DNA from: Manganibacter manganicus
GTDB lineage: Bacteria > Pseudomonadota > Alphaproteobacteria > Rhizobiales > Rhizobiaceae
Length of the DNA: 64,000 nt
Direction of reading: 5' to 3'
NCBI RefSeq assembly: GCF_002075885.1
Contig: NZ_MDET01000002.1
Span: 1 to 64,000, forward strand
The notes under the pieces were generated by a model. That model was given only the letters and a program-made list of their open reading frames with translations, had not been told where the DNA came from and searched no databases. Below, in pieces: positions 52,622 to 62,964 of the stretch (position 1 is its first letter; the number at the start of each line of letters is the position of its first letter). Both the position numbers and the translations under genes were made by a program.

Positions 52622-53175
52622 TGTTCGGTGCCCTTTGACTGCTGCCGAAGCATCTTATCCTCGTCTTCGACAAGCCCGGCAGCTATCCGATCGACGCGGA
52701 TATAGCCGCCGGCAATTGAAATTTCCGGCACCGCAGCCTTGGAAAACGGAATCAGCACGCCCTTGCGGCCGCCAAGCGTCAGTTCGAGAATGTCACCGCC
52801 GCCGAAATTCTGCACGGCTGCGACCCTGCCGACCGCCGCGGCCGTCTCGTCCCTCACCGCCAGCCCGACGAGATCGGCATGATAGAACTCATCCTCGTCT
52901 TCTTCGGGCAGGGCGGCGCGGTCGATGAAAAGCTCCGTACCGGCCAGCGCCTCCGCCGCATTGCGGTCTCCCACTCCCTTGAAGCGGACGACGACGACAT
53001 TGCCGGTTGGCCTGATATTCGCCACCTCGAAAATCCTGCCGTCACGGGCGTGCAGTGGCCCGTAATCGCCGAGCGCCAGCGGATCGCCGGTAAAGGTTTT
53101 CACGCGCAACTCGCCCTTGATACCGTGGGCTGCGCCGATCACGGCCATCTGGATGAGATTTTCGGGCTTACCCAT
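52618..53175 (-). CDS. rimM: Ribosome maturation factor RimM
   Basis: A 185-residue 16S rRNA processing factor that helps assemble the 30S head. The N-terminal beta-barrel has [20 protein letters not shown], and the C-terminal PRC-barrel has [20 protein letters not shown] and [16 protein letters not shown]. It overlaps trmD by 4 bp. The rpsP gene that normally precedes rimM is not adjacent; a divergent xerC lies 69 bp away. Confidence 0.95.
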   Translation of the reverse strand: MGKPENLIQMAVIGAAHGIKGELRVKTFTGDPLALGDYGPLHARDGRIFEVANIRPTGNVVVVRFKGVGDRNAAEALAGTELFIDRAALPEEDEDEFYHADLVGLAVRDETAAAVGRVAAVQNFGGGDILELTLGGRKGVLIPFSKAAVPEISIAGGYIRVDRIAAGLVEDEDKMLRQQSKGTEQ

Positions 53176-53244
53176 GAATACGCTTCACCGCTTGCTAACC
53201 TGCTTCGGTCAACATTGACTTATTCAATCGGAAAGCGGCTGCCA

Positions 53245-54183
53245 ATGCAGGAATTCCTCATATCGGCCAGGCCCGACCTGCAAGACGCGCGTCAGGCATG
53301 GCTGAAAGCACTGGCCGGCGAGCGGCGGCTGGCGGGAAAAACCGTCGAGGCCTATGAGCGCGACACACGCCAGTTCCTGCAATTCCTGACCGGCCATTGC
53401 GGCGGCCCACCCGGCATTGCCGACATTGCCGATCTGCGCCCCGCCGATCTGCGCGGCTTTCTTGCCGCGCGCCGCTCGGACGGCGCAGGCGCGCGCACGC
53501 TGGGGCGCGGCCTTGCCGGCATCCGCTCGCTGCTGCGCTATCTCGAACGCCGCGGTCTCGTCAATGCAGCAGGCGCCGCTGCGCTTCGTGCGCCGAAACA
53601 GCCGAAATCGCTGCCCAAGCCGCTGACAGCCCACGATGCGAGACGCGTCGTCTCGGCAGGCGAGCAACTGGTCGAGGTGCCATGGGTTGCCGCGCGCAAC
53701 GCCGCGGTGCTGACCCTGCTTTACGGCTGCGGCTTGCGCCTTTCCGAGGCGCTCGGCCTGTCCGGCACCGAATTGGCATCGACCAGCGACACCGTGCTGC
53801 GCATTATCGGCAAGGGCGGCAAGACGCGTCTCGTACCGGTTCTGCCTGTCGCACTCAAGGCTGTGACGGAATATCGCCGGCTCTGCCCCTATGATCTCGA
53901 TACCAACGGTCCGCTGTTTCGCGGCGCGCGCGGCGGTCCGCTCAATCCGGCCATCCTGCAACGCGACATGGCAAAGCTGCGCTCTGCGCTTGACCTGCCG
54001 GATACAGCGACACCACATGCCTTGCGCCATTCCTTCGCCACCCATCTTCTCGGGCGCGGCGGCGATCTCAGGACCATTCAGGAACTGCTCGGCCATGCCA
54101 GCCTGTCGACCACGCAAATCTATACCGGTGTCGATACGGCGCGCCTGCTCGATATCTACGACGCCGCCCATCCGCGCGCGTGA
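53245..54183 (+). CDS. xerC: Tyrosine recombinase XerC
   Basis: A 312-residue site-specific recombinase that resolves chromosome dimers at dif. The SAM-like N-domain runs to about residue 115. The catalytic residues are visible: Arg165 in YGCGLRLSEALG, Lys190 in GKGGKTRLVP, His258 and Arg261 in TPHALRHSFATHLL, His284 in LLGHASLSTTQ, and the nucleophile Tyr293 in IYTGV. The XerC or XerD label is by my recollection of its neighbourhood in rhizobia. I start at ATG 53245; a longer frame is open upstream. Confidence 0.92.
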   Translation: MQEFLISARPDLQDARQAWLKALAGERRLAGKTVEAYERDTRQFLQFLTGHCGGPPGIADIADLRPADLRGFLAARRSDGAGARTLGRGLAGIRSLLRYLERRGLVNAAGAAALRAPKQPKSLPKPLTAHDARRVVSAGEQLVEVPWVAARNAAVLTLLYGCGLRLSEALGLSGTELASTSDTVLRIIGKGGKTRLVPVLPVALKAVTEYRRLCPYDLDTNGPLFRGARGGPLNPAILQRDMAKLRSALDLPDTATPHALRHSFATHLLGRGGDLRTIQELLGHASLSTTQIYTGVDTARLLDIYDAAHPRA

Positions 54184-54243
54184 TAGCACCCTGCGAACAA
54201 TTGTGCGCGATCAATTAACCGTTTCGCCGCTTTTGAAGTCTAG

Positions 54244-55320
54244 ATGAAAGACATGAAACGCATCGTCGCGCTTGCCGAATGTAGCTCCCTTGCCTGGCTT
54301 GGCCTCCTTGCCGGCCTCAACCTGCTATTCTTCATGTCTTTCCTTGTCATAGCGCTGCTTGCCGCCGGCAAGGCGCAGGCGCAAACTCCGGCCTGTACCG
54401 GAATAGATCTTGCAACGGAAATGCAGAAGAACGATCCGGCCGCCTTTGCGAAAATCACTGCCGAAGCGGCCAAGGTGCCGAACGGCAAGGGGCTGTCGTG
54501 GAAACTGGAGAAAGCCGGTCAGCAGCCGTCTTTCCTGTTCGGCACCATGCATATGACTGATCCGCGGGTGATCACGCTGCCTCCCACCGCACAAAAGGCC
54601 TTTGACGGCGCCAACACGCTGGTTATCGAGACCACCGGCGTTCTGGACAAGAAGGCTATGATGGCGAGTCTCGCCAGCGACCCCGAACTGACCATGTTCA
54701 CCGGCAAGACAACGCTGCCGTCCCTGCTTTCACCCAAGGATGCCGCACTGGTTGACAAGGCGCTCGAAGCTCGCGGCATTCCGCCGGCCAGCGTCGCCAG
54801 GATGAAGCCCTGGATGCTCGCCGCCATGCTGGCGGTGCCAGAATGCGAACTGGCGCGCAAATCCAGGGGCGAACCGGTGCTCGACATCAGCCTCGCACAA
54901 CAGGCCAGGGCAGCAGGCAAAACGATCGAGGGCGTCGAGACGGTCGCCGATCAGCTTCGCGCCATGGCATCGTTGCCGCTTTCCTTCCATGTGAAGGGGC
55001 TGGTGCAGACGCTGGAACTTGGCGATCGCGTGAACGATCTCAACGAGACGATGATCGCGCTTTACCGACAGGGCGAGATCGGCATGATCTGGCCATTCCT
55101 GCGGGCAGCCGTCCCTGAAGAGCCGGGCGACGGCGACGGCTATGCCGCCTTCGAGGAAACCATGGTCACCAGCCGCAACAAGGCGATGGCCGAACACGCG
55201 CTGCCGATCCTTGGCCAGGGCAATGTCTTCATGGCGGTGGGTGCGCTGCATCTGCCCGGCGCGGAGGGCCTTGTCGAAGATTTCCGCAAGGCCGGCTATA
55301 CGGTTACCATGGCAGACTGA
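54244..55320 (+). CDS. TraB/GumN-family protein
   Basis: A 358-residue protein with an N-terminal membrane or signal segment (LGLLAGLNLLFFMSFLVIAL near 20-40). The TraB/PrgY/GumN domain has its two signature histidine regions, FLFGTMHMTDPRVITLPPTA near 97 and NVFMAVGALHLPGAEGLVED near 326. Members are predicted metal-dependent peptidases (Tiki-like). The substrate is unknown and no gum genes are nearby. It lies 60 bp after xerC. The mature part begins around AQTPACTG. Confidence 0.88.
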   Translation: MKDMKRIVALAECSSLAWLGLLAGLNLLFFMSFLVIALLAAGKAQAQTPACTGIDLATEMQKNDPAAFAKITAEAAKVPNGKGLSWKLEKAGQQPSFLFGTMHMTDPRVITLPPTAQKAFDGANTLVIETTGVLDKKAMMASLASDPELTMFTGKTTLPSLLSPKDAALVDKALEARGIPPASVARMKPWMLAAMLAVPECELARKSRGEPVLDISLAQQARAAGKTIEGVETVADQLRAMASLPLSFHVKGLVQTLELGDRVNDLNETMIALYRQGEIGMIWPFLRAAVPEEPGDGDGYAAFEETMVTSRNKAMAEHALPILGQGNVFMAVGALHLPGAEGLVEDFRKAGYTVTMAD

Positions 55321-55428
55321 ACGGCCAACCTATTCTTTTTCCATCTATTTTCTCGGCCATGAAACCCAACCGCGCCTCGCGCGTTGATGGGTGTTGATTG
55401 ATGCTGTTCATTCATGGAGGACTTGATT

Positions 55429-55836
55429 ATGGCAAATCCGCCCAACAGACCGGACCCTACCGATCCGTTGCACAACGATCCGCTCAATCCTACCCCGCCT
55501 CTGACGCAAGACCCGCCGGCGAACACTCCGCGCGGCCGTTCAGGAGGGGGCAGCCCGTGGCTGATCGCGCTGGTCGTGGTCATTCTGGCGATCGTCGCCT
55601 ATTACATCTTCGCTCGCGGCCCGACAGAGACAACGCCCCCCGGCGAGCAGCCGACTGCTACCGAGACGGCTCCCGCGCCGACCGCGCCTGCTGAACCGAC
55701 CGCGCCTGCTACGCCGGCGCCAGCGGAACCTGCCGCACCGGCAGAGTCGACAGAGCCTGCTGCGCCGGCAGAACCTGCCCCAACCACTCCGGAACCAGCC
55801 AATCCGGCTCCGGCAACGCCCGCTCCGGCTCAATAG
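55429..55836 (+). CDS. Proline/alanine-rich single-pass membrane protein
   Basis: A 135-residue protein: a Pro/Asp/Asn-rich cytoplasmic start (MANPPNRPDPTDPLHNDPLN), a transmembrane helix near 43-61 (WLIALVVVILAIVAYYIFAR), then a low-complexity Pro/Ala/Glu/Thr tail made of imperfect PAEPTAPA-type repeats that would lie in the periplasm. No family is recognised. GGAGG precedes ATG 55429 by eight bases. Its biased sequence may cross the cell wall as a linker. A bidirectional terminator follows at 55848. Confidence 0.75.
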   Translation: MANPPNRPDPTDPLHNDPLNPTPPLTQDPPANTPRGRSGGGSPWLIALVVVILAIVAYYIFARGPTETTPPGEQPTATETAPAPTAPAEPTAPATPAPAEPAAPAESTEPAAPAEPAPTTPEPANPAPATPAPAQ

Positions 55837-55847
55837 TATTGAGAATA

Positions 55848-55875
55848 GAAAGGCCCGCATCCCTGCGGGCCTTTC
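55848..55875. terminator. Bidirectional terminator between the Pro-rich gene and lpdA
   Basis: A perfect 12-bp stem, GAAAGGCCCGCA paired with TGCGGGCCTTTC around a TCCC loop. It lies 11 bp after the rightward gene and 24 bp after the leftward lpdA stop, so it can end transcripts from both sides. Confidence 0.85.
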
Positions 55876-55899
55876 ATCCGATCTGGCGATTTGCCGTGA

Positions 55900-57303
55900 T
55901 CAGAGATGGATCGGCTTGAAGAAGGTCGCCAGCGCCGCTTCCTTGACCGCTTCCGACATGGTCGGATGCGCATGGCAGGTACGGGCAAGGTCTTCCGCCG
56001 CCCCGCCAAACTCCATCAGCACGGTTGCCTCATGGATCATCTCGCCGGCGCCGAAGCCGACGATATGAGCGCCCAGCAGTTTGTCGGTCTTCTTGTCGGC
56101 AAGGATCTTCACGAACCCGTCGGTGTGCAGCATGGCACGCGCGCGGCCATTGGCGGTGAATGGGAATTTGCCGACCTTGTATTCAACGCCTGCCTTTTTC
56201 AATTCCTCCTCGGTCTTGCCGACCGAAGCCACTTCGGGGCTGGTGTAGACCACGCTGGGAATCACCTCGTAGTTCACATGGCCGGCTTGACCGGCTATGC
56301 GCTCGGCAACCGCCACACCCTCATCTTCCGCCTTGTGAGCCAGCATCGGACCTGCGACCACATCGCCAATGGCCCAGATGCCGGGCACATTGGTGCGAAG
56401 ATGATCGTCGGTCTTGACCCGGCCGCGCTCGTCAATCTCGACGCCGGCTTCCTTTAAGCCAAGCGCATCCGAATAGGGACGCCGCCCGGTCGCGATCAGC
56501 ACGATTTCGGCGTCGATGGTTTCCGCATCGCCGCCCTTCACTGGTTCAAAGGTCACCGACGCGCCCTTTTTGGCCTTGGCCACGCCCGTCACCTTGGCAC
56601 CGAGTTTGAAGTCGAATCCCTGCTTGGCCAGCATGCGCTGGAACTGTTTCGACACCTCGCCGTCCATGCCGCCTAAAATCGTGTCGAGGAACTCGACCAC
56701 TGTGACCTTGGCACCAAGCCGCGCCCAGACCGAGCCAAGCTCCAGCCCGATAACGCCGCCGCCCACCACGACGAGACGTTCCGGCACCTTTTCCAGCGCC
56801 AGCGCCCCGGTGGACGACACGATCACCTTCTCGTCGATATCGACCGCTACACCGGGAATGCCGGCGACATCCGAACCGGTGGCGATAACGATGTTCTTCG
56901 CCTCGATCTCCTGGCTCTTGCCGTCTTCACCGGTAACGCCCACCTTGCCGGTGCCAAGCAGCTTGCCGGTGCCTCGGAACGTGTCGATCTTGTTCTTCTT
57001 GAACAGAAATTCGACCCCTTTGACATTCGCCTCGACGGTCGAGTCCTTGTGCGCCATCATCTTTTTCAGATTGAGCCTGGGCTGCACCTCGACGCCCAGC
57101 GTATCGAAGGAATGGCTGGCTTCAGCCAGCATCTCCGACGCATGCAAAAGAGCTTTAGACGGGATGCAGCCGATGTTCAGGCAGGTGCCGCCAAAGGTTG
57201 CACGCTTCTCGACCACAGCCACTTTCAGACCGAGCTGCGCCGCCTTGATGGCGCATACATAGCCGCCCGGCCCGGAACCGATCACTACGACATCGTATGC
57301 CAT
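55900..57303 (-). CDS. lpdA: Dihydrolipoyl dehydrogenase (E3) LpdA
   Basis: A 467-residue flavoprotein that reoxidises dihydrolipoamide for the 2-oxoglutarate dehydrogenase complex. The FAD motif is [15 protein letters not shown] near 5-19, the redox disulfide Cys41-Cys46 lies in [18 protein letters not shown], the NAD motif is [20 protein letters not shown], and the C-terminal catalytic His444 and Glu lie in [17 protein letters not shown] start at ATG 57303, just after GGAAGGGAAG; the 11 upstream codons are not conserved. It is the last gene of the suc cluster. Confidence 0.97.
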   Translation of the reverse strand: MAYDVVVIGSGPGGYVCAIKAAQLGLKVAVVEKRATFGGTCLNIGCIPSKALLHASEMLAEASHSFDTLGVEVQPRLNLKKMMAHKDSTVEANVKGVEFLFKKNKIDTFRGTGKLLGTGKVGVTGEDGKSQEIEAKNIVIATGSDVAGIPGVAVDIDEKVIVSSTGALALEKVPERLVVVGGGVIGLELGSVWARLGAKVTVVEFLDTILGGMDGEVSKQFQRMLAKQGFDFKLGAKVTGVAKAKKGASVTFEPVKGGDAETIDAEIVLIATGRRPYSDALGLKEAGVEIDERGRVKTDDHLRTNVPGIWAIGDVVAGPMLAHKAEDEGVAVAERIAGQAGHVNYEVIPSVVYTSPEVASVGKTEEELKKAGVEYKVGKFPFTANGRARAMLHTDGFVKILADKKTDKLLGAHIVGFGAGEMIHEATVLMEFGGAAEDLARTCHAHPTMSEAVKEAALATFFKPIHL

Positions 57304-57325
57304 TTTTCTTCCCTTCCTTCCGGTC

Positions 57326-58081
57326 TTACCGTGCACCGCTCACATCAAGCAGCGCGCCGGTCGTATAGGATGCTTCGTCCGATAGCAGCCACAGCACGGC
57401 CGAGGCGATCTCCGCGGCCTTGCCTTCGCGCTTCATCGGGATTGCTCCGCGAATCCGCTCCAGCCGGTCCGGCTGACCGCCGGATGCATGGATTTCGGTG
57501 TCGATCAGGCCGGGTCGCACCGCATTGACACGCACGCCCTCGGTGGCCACCTCGCACGCTAGCCCGATCGTAAATGTGTCGATAGCGCCTTTAGAAGCAG
57601 CATAATCGACGTATTCGCCGGGACTGCCGAGCCGCGCGGCGGCGGAGGATATGTTGACGATGGCGCCGCCCTTGCCGCCATGCAGCGTGGACATGCGCCG
57701 GACCGCTTCACGGGCGCAAAGGATCGAGCCGATGACATTGATGCGCATCATGCGTTCCAGCCGCGCCATGATCAGCTCATCGACCCGCGCCTTCTGATCG
57801 ACCACCCCGGCATTGTTCACCAGAACATCGAGGCCGCCGAAGCGGCTATCGACCGCCGCGAACATGGCCAGTACATCGGCTTCGTTGCCGACATCGCCCT
57901 TGATGGCAAAAGCCTCGCCGCCGCCGCTTTCGATCTCTTTCACCAGCGCCAAAGCCGCCGCCTCGTTCGAGGCGTAGTTCACGGCCACGCGATAGCCGCG
58001 TTTTGCCGCCAACCGACAGATTGCGGCCCCGATACCGCGACTGCCGCCAGTGACGAGCAGGGATTTTTTCGCTTCACTCAT
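57326..58081 (-). CDS. SDR family oxidoreductase in the suc-lpd cluster
   Basis: A 251-residue classical SDR. Landmarks are [20 protein letters not shown] near 8-27, [20 protein letters not shown], the active Ser in [20 protein letters not shown] with Tyr and Lys in [10 protein letters not shown], and [17 protein letters not shown]. Its substrate is unknown; a homologue between sucB and lpd is common in rhizobia by my recollection. It overlaps the secreted-protein gene upstream by ATGA and lies 22 bp before lpdA. Confidence 0.92.
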   Translation of the reverse strand: MSEAKKSLLVTGGSRGIGAAICRLAAKRGYRVAVNYASNEAAALALVKEIESGGGEAFAIKGDVGNEADVLAMFAAVDSRFGGLDVLVNNAGVVDQKARVDELIMARLERMMRINVIGSILCAREAVRRMSTLHGGKGGAIVNISSAAARLGSPGEYVDYAASKGAIDTFTIGLACEVATEGVRVNAVRPGLIDTEIHASGGQPDRLERIRGAIPMKREGKAAEIASAVLWLLSDEASYTTGALLDVSGAR

Positions 58082-58569
58082 TCCTGACAGCCTTTCAGGA
58101 AAAAGACGTCCCATGGGGTCTTTGCCGGTGCGGCATCGCCGCGACCATTCGCGAGAGCCGGCCCCAAACCGGAGAAAATCAGGTTCCGCGGAGCAGATTC
58201 GCCTTGCCTCGGCAGCAGGCCGACCGCGCCCATTTCATCCGCCGTATAGACGACGCCGCTCCACAGCGTACAAGCAGCCAGTTCGTCGTCGGTGACGTCT
58301 CCCGACGGGCAGTTCCTCGTCAGCGTGCCATAGGGCCGCGCTGCATTGTCGCTCCACTCCACCCGTCCGTCGAGAATGACGGCATCGGCAAAGATCATGC
58401 GGAATCGATTGGTGATGGTGGCCGACTGATCGACCGGCGTGAAATCGATCTCGGCCACGCCATCACGATCGTCATAAACGGCAAGTTCGATCGGGCCGGC
58501 AGCGAACGCGGGCGCTGCCGGCACCACGGCGCAGACTGCCAGAGCCAGCCGGACGGCAGCCGGGCGCAT
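58078..58569 (-). CDS. Secreted hypothetical protein in the suc-lpd cluster
   Basis: A 163-residue protein with a signal peptide (MRPAAVRLALAVCAVVPAAP, cleaved near AFA). The mature part is DDRDGVAEIDFTPVDQSATI, RMIFADAVILDGRVEW, NCPSGDVTDDELAACTLWSG, LPRQGESAPRNLIFSGLG, and a tail ending KGCQE. Three cysteines are present. No family is recognised. It starts 34 bp after sucB and overlaps the SDR by ATGA, so it is co-transcribed with the TCA genes, although it is predicted to be periplasmic. Confidence 0.7.
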   Translation of the reverse strand: MRPAAVRLALAVCAVVPAAPAFAAGPIELAVYDDRDGVAEIDFTPVDQSATITNRFRMIFADAVILDGRVEWSDNAARPYGTLTRNCPSGDVTDDELAACTLWSGVVYTADEMGAVGLLPRQGESAPRNLIFSGLGPALANGRGDAAPAKTPWDVFFLKGCQE

Positions 58570-58603
58570 GTGATCGCCAAGGGAACGGACCCACACGATG
58601 ACA

Positions 58604-59881
58604 CTACAGGTCCAGGACCAGGCGTTCGGGGTCTTCCAGGCTTTCCTTGACGCGCACCAGGAAAGTGACGGCTTCCTTGCCGTCAACGATGCGGTGATCG
58701 TAGGAAAGCGCCAGATACATCATCGGCCGCACCACGATCTGCCCGCCGACAACCACGGGCCGCTCCTGAATCTTGTGCATGCCGAGGATGCCCGACTGCG
58801 GCGCGTTCAGGATCGGCGTCGACATCAGCGAGCCGTAAACACCGCCATTGGAGATGGTGAAGGTGCCGCCCTGCATGTCGGCGACAGAGAGCTTGCCATC
58901 GCGCGCGGCCAGTCCCAGCCGGCCAATCTCCTTTTCGATCTCGGCAATCGACATAGCGTCGGCATCGCGCACCACCGGCACGACCAGCCCCTTATCTGTG
59001 CCCACCGCCACGCCGATATGGGCGTAGTTCTTGTAGATGATGTCGGTGCCGTCGATCTCGGCATTGACCGAAGGAATTTCCTTCAGCGCATGCGTGACGG
59101 CCTTGGTGAAGAAGCCCATGAAGCCGAGTTTCACGCCATGCTTCTTCTCGAACAACTCCTTGTATTTCTTGCGCAGGTCCATCACCGCCGTCATGTCCAC
59201 CTCGTTGAAGGTGGTGAGCATGGCGGCTGTCGCCTGTGCGTCCTTCAGCCGGCGCGCGATCGTCTGGCGCAGTCGGGTCATGCGCACGCGCTCCTCGCGC
59301 GGCGCGTCGGCGGGAGAGGGCGGAGTACGCGGAGCGGCCGGCGCCGGCGCCTCTGCCGGTTGTGAAGGCGCACCCTTGGCGATGGCCTCCAGCACGTCGC
59401 CCTTGAGCACCTGCCCGCGCTTGCCGGAACCCGTCACCTGGTCAGCCGAGATGTTGTGTTCGGCAAGCAACTTGGCCGCCGAAGGCGCCGGCGGCATCTT
59501 GCGCTCTTCGATCGGGCCTTCGCCTGCGATCTTGGCGCTTTGCGCCGCCGCTTCCTTGGATGTCGCTGCGGCGGTGGGCGCGGAAGCTTGCGCCACGGCG
59601 GTTTCCTGCTTTGGTTCGGGCGCCGCAGCTTTGGCAGTGCCCGATCCGGCCTCGATGCTGCCCAGCAGCGCACCGACCTCGACCGTCTCGCCTTCCTTGA
59701 CAACGATTTCGGCAAGCGTACCGGCTGCTGCGGCCGGCACCTCGATCGTCACCTTGTCGGTTTCGAGTTCGACCAGCGGCTCATCGACGGCAACGGCATC
59801 GCCCACCTGCTTGAACCATTTGCCGATGGTTGCCTCCGTGACGGATTCGCCAAGTGTGGGAACGCGGATTTCGGTAGCCAT
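58604..59881 (-). CDS. sucB: 2-oxoglutarate dehydrogenase E2 (dihydrolipoyl succinyltransferase)
   Basis: A 425-residue core subunit of the complex. An N-terminal lipoyl domain carries Lys43 in [14 protein letters not shown], an Ala/Pro-rich linker follows, then the E3/E1-binding domain [20 protein letters not shown], and the catalytic domain ending [16 protein letters not shown] with His396. The linker holds [19 protein letters not shown]. It lies 21 bp after sucA. Confidence 0.97.
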   Translation of the reverse strand: MATEIRVPTLGESVTEATIGKWFKQVGDAVAVDEPLVELETDKVTIEVPAAAAGTLAEIVVKEGETVEVGALLGSIEAGSGTAKAAAPEPKQETAVAQASAPTAAATSKEAAAQSAKIAGEGPIEERKMPPAPSAAKLLAEHNISADQVTGSGKRGQVLKGDVLEAIAKGAPSQPAEAPAPAAPRTPPSPADAPREERVRMTRLRQTIARRLKDAQATAAMLTTFNEVDMTAVMDLRKKYKELFEKKHGVKLGFMGFFTKAVTHALKEIPSVNAEIDGTDIIYKNYAHIGVAVGTDKGLVVPVVRDADAMSIAEIEKEIGRLGLAARDGKLSVADMQGGTFTISNGGVYGSLMSTPILNAPQSGILGMHKIQERPVVVGGQIVVRPMMYLALSYDHRIVDGKEAVTFLVRVKESLEDPERLVLDL

Positions 59882-59902
59882 GTGCCTGTCCGTTCTCTTG
59901 GT

Positions 59903-62893
59903 TTATTTGCCGAGTGCGTCTTCGAGGAACGCCGCAAGCTGCGCAAGGTGCTTCGACATCAATCCGGTGGCGGGCGATGCCGCAGCCGGACGCCCGGTAT
60001 AGCGCACCCGCTGATGCTTGGCGTCGATATGGGCGAGTACCCATTCCAGATACGGGTCGATGAATGACCAGGCCCCCATATTCTTGGGCTCCTCCTGGCA
60101 CCACACCATCTCCGCATTGCGGAAGCGCGACAGTTCGTTGATCAGTGCCTTGGCCGGGAACGGATAGAGCTGTTCCACACGCAGCAGGTAGATATCGTCG
60201 ACGCCACGCTTTTCGCGTTCTTCGTAGAGATCGTAATAGACCTTGCCCGTGCACAGGACGACGCGGCGGATCTTGGAATCCTTCACCAGCTTGATCGCCT
60301 GATCGGGCAGCATCTGCGCATCGTCCCACAAAAGCCGGTGGAACGTGCTCTCGCCGGACATTTCGGCAATGGTCGAGACCGCCCGCTTGTGACGCAGGAG
60401 CGATTTCGGCGTCATCAGGATCAGCGGCTTGCGGAAATCTCGCTTCAACTGCCGGCGCAATATGTGAAAATAATTGGCCGGCGTCGAGCAATAGGCGACC
60501 TGCATGTTGTCTTCGGCACAAAGCTGCAGGAAACGCTCCAGCCGGGCACTGGAATGTTCCGGCCCCTGGCCTTCATAGCCATGCGGCAACAGGCAGACGA
60601 GGCCGGACATACGCAGCCATTTGCGTTCGCCCGACGAGATGAACTGGTCGAACAGGACCTGCGCGCCATTGGCGAAATCGCCGAACTGCGCCTCCCATAG
60701 GGTCAGCGCCTTGGGGGCGGCAAGCGAATAGCCGTATTCAAAGCCGAGCACAGCCTCTTCCGAGAGCATCGAATTGATGACCTCGTAGCCGGCCTGCGCC
60801 GCCGAGAGATTGTTGAGTGAAATATAGCGGTTCTCGTCGCGCTGATCGTAAAGCACAGAATGGCGCTGCGAGAAGGTACCGCGTTCCGAATCCTGGCCGG
60901 AAAGCCGTACCGGATTGCCGTCGAGCAGAATCGAGCCGAAGGCCAGAGATTCGGCGGTAGCCCAGTCGATCCCCTCGCCCGTCTCGATAGCATGACGGCG
61001 ATGATCGAGGAATCGCCGGATCGTCTTGTGAACCTCGAAATCCTTCGGCACTTCGGTCAGTTTCTTGCCGATATCCTTCAGAACCTTGACCGGCACGGCG
61101 GTCTTGCCGCGCCGCTGTTCGTCCTCATTGTCGGCAGTCCGCAAACCCGACCATGCGCCGTCCAGCCAGTCGGCCTTGTTGGGCTTGTAGGATTGGCCGG
61201 CTTCCCATTCCCCCTCCAGGCGTTCACGCCAGTCCGCCTTCATCTTGTCGAAATCGGCCTGGCTGATATGGCCCTCGGCGATCAGCCGGTCGGCATAGAC
61301 CTGTACCGTAGTCTTGTGAGCACGGATCGAGCGATACATGATCGGCTGGGTAAAGGCCGGCTCGTCACCTTCATTGTGGCCGAAGCGGCGATAGCAGAAC
61401 ATGTCCACCACCACGGGCTTGTGAAACTTCATGCGGAATTCGATCGCCACCTTGGCGGCGAAGACCACGGCTTCCGGATCGTCGCCATTGACGTGGAAGA
61501 TCGGCGCCTCGATCATCTTGGCCACATCCGAAGGATAGGGCGACGAGCGCGAGAAGCGCGGATTGGTGGTGAAGCCGATCTGGTTGTTGATGATGAAATG
61601 CAACGTTCCGGAAACACGATGCCCACGCAGGCCGGACAGGCCGAGTATTTCGGCAATCACGCCCTGGCCGGCAAAGGCGGCATCGCCATGCAGCAATAGA
61701 GGCAACACCCTGGCGCGCTCCTCCAGCGGCACCATTTCCTCACGACCGCGATTATACAGCAGATCCTGCTTGGCGCGCGCCTTACCCATCACGACAGGAT
61801 CGACGATCTCCAGATGCGAAGGGTTCGCCGTCAGCGACAGATGCACCTTGTTGCCGTCGAATTCACGATCCGAGGAAGCGCCAAGATGATACTTCACATC
61901 ACCTGAGCCTTCCACATCGTCGGGCGCATAGGAACCACCCTTGAACTCATGGAAGATGGCGCGGTGCGGCTTGGCCATCACCTGGCTGAGAACGTTGAGG
62001 CGGCCGCGATGCGCCATGCCAAGCACGATTTCCTTGAGACCGATCTGGCCGCCGCGCTTGACGATCTGCTCCAACGCCGGAATCAGCGACTCGCCACCAT
62101 CGAGGCCGAAACGCTTGGTGCCCTTGTATTTGACATCGAGGAACTGTTCGAAGCCTTCGGCCTCGATCAGCTTCGACAGGATCGCCTTCTTGCCTTCGGC
62201 GGTGAAGCTGATTTCCTTGTCGGTGCCTTCGATACGTTCCTGGATCCAGGCTTTTTCCTCCGGATCGGAAATGTGCATGAACTCGACGCCAAGCGTCGAG
62301 CAGTAGGTGCGGGTGAGAATGTCCAGCATCTGCCGCACCGTGCTGAATTCCAGGCCCAGAACATTGTCCAAGAAGATCGGCCGGTCGTAATCGGCTTCGG
62401 TGAAGCCGTAATTCTCCGGCGACAGCTCATTATAATCCTCGAGCTGCGAAGCAATGCCGAGCGGATCGAGCTTGGCGTGAAGATGGCCGCGCATGCGAAA
62501 GGCGCGAATCATCATGATGGCGCGCACCGAATCGCGCGTCGCCTGATGCACATCCGCCTCCGACTGAGGCGTGCCGTCACCGATCGCGGCCTTGTCCCTG
62601 ATCTTCTTTTCGATGACCTTTTCGGCCATGCCCCAATTGCCATCGAGCGCCGAGACCAGTTCGCCATTGGCGATCAGTGGCCATGACGGCCGCGCCCAGG
62701 AGGCGCCGCGCGCGTTCTTCTTCACATCGGCTGCGTCGTCCTTCAGCGCGGCGAAGAAGCTCTGCCATTCAGGATCGACCGAGGCCGGATCGTCCTCATA
62801 GGCGGCATAGAGCGCGTCGATATAGTCGGCATTGCCGCCATAAAGAAAGGACGTGAGGGAGAATTGGTCGTTGGTTTGATCTTGTCGAGCCAT
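59903..62893 (-). CDS. sucA: 2-oxoglutarate dehydrogenase E1 SucA
   Basis: A 996-residue thiamine-diphosphate enzyme that decarboxylates 2-oxoglutarate. The N-terminal FLYGGNADYIDALYAAYEDD is the complex-binding segment, followed by EGFEQFLDVKYKGTKRFGLD, VLGMAHRGRLNVLSQVMAKP, HVNGDDPEAVVFAAKVAIEF and YRRFGHNEGDEPAFTQPIMY in the active site. The C-terminal half has EAQFGDFANGAQVLFDQFIS. A GGTGG ribosome site precedes ATG 62893. It lies 71 bp downstream of sucD. Confidence 0.98.
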   Translation of the reverse strand: MARQDQTNDQFSLTSFLYGGNADYIDALYAAYEDDPASVDPEWQSFFAALKDDAADVKKNARGASWARPSWPLIANGELVSALDGNWGMAEKVIEKKIRDKAAIGDGTPQSEADVHQATRDSVRAIMMIRAFRMRGHLHAKLDPLGIASQLEDYNELSPENYGFTEADYDRPIFLDNVLGLEFSTVRQMLDILTRTYCSTLGVEFMHISDPEEKAWIQERIEGTDKEISFTAEGKKAILSKLIEAEGFEQFLDVKYKGTKRFGLDGGESLIPALEQIVKRGGQIGLKEIVLGMAHRGRLNVLSQVMAKPHRAIFHEFKGGSYAPDDVEGSGDVKYHLGASSDREFDGNKVHLSLTANPSHLEIVDPVVMGKARAKQDLLYNRGREEMVPLEERARVLPLLLHGDAAFAGQGVIAEILGLSGLRGHRVSGTLHFIINNQIGFTTNPRFSRSSPYPSDVAKMIEAPIFHVNGDDPEAVVFAAKVAIEFRMKFHKPVVVDMFCYRRFGHNEGDEPAFTQPIMYRSIRAHKTTVQVYADRLIAEGHISQADFDKMKADWRERLEGEWEAGQSYKPNKADWLDGAWSGLRTADNEDEQRRGKTAVPVKVLKDIGKKLTEVPKDFEVHKTIRRFLDHRRHAIETGEGIDWATAESLAFGSILLDGNPVRLSGQDSERGTFSQRHSVLYDQRDENRYISLNNLSAAQAGYEVINSMLSEEAVLGFEYGYSLAAPKALTLWEAQFGDFANGAQVLFDQFISSGERKWLRMSGLVCLLPHGYEGQGPEHSSARLERFLQLCAEDNMQVAYCSTPANYFHILRRQLKRDFRKPLILMTPKSLLRHKRAVSTIAEMSGESTFHRLLWDDAQMLPDQAIKLVKDSKIRRVVLCTGKVYYDLYEEREKRGVDDIYLLRVEQLYPFPAKALINELSRFRNAEMVWCQEEPKNMGAWSFIDPYLEWVLAHIDAKHQRVRYTGRPAAASPATGLMSKHLAQLAAFLEDALGK

Positions 62894-62901
62894 ATTACCA
62901 C

Positions 62902-62917
62902 CGGAGCTTCGGCTCCG
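62902..62917 (-). promoter_or_regulatory. Hairpin just upstream of sucA
   Basis: A perfect 6-bp stem, CGGAGC and GCTCCG, around a 4-base loop (TTCG on the plus strand, CGAA in the mRNA). It ends 9 bp before the sucA start, overlapping or abutting the ribosome site. It may tune translation or processing between sucD and sucA. There is no T-tract, so it is not a typical terminator. Confidence 0.5.
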
Positions 62918-62964
62918 TCTCCTATCGCGGCAGTCGACAACCGGAAAGAACGACTGCCGACTGC

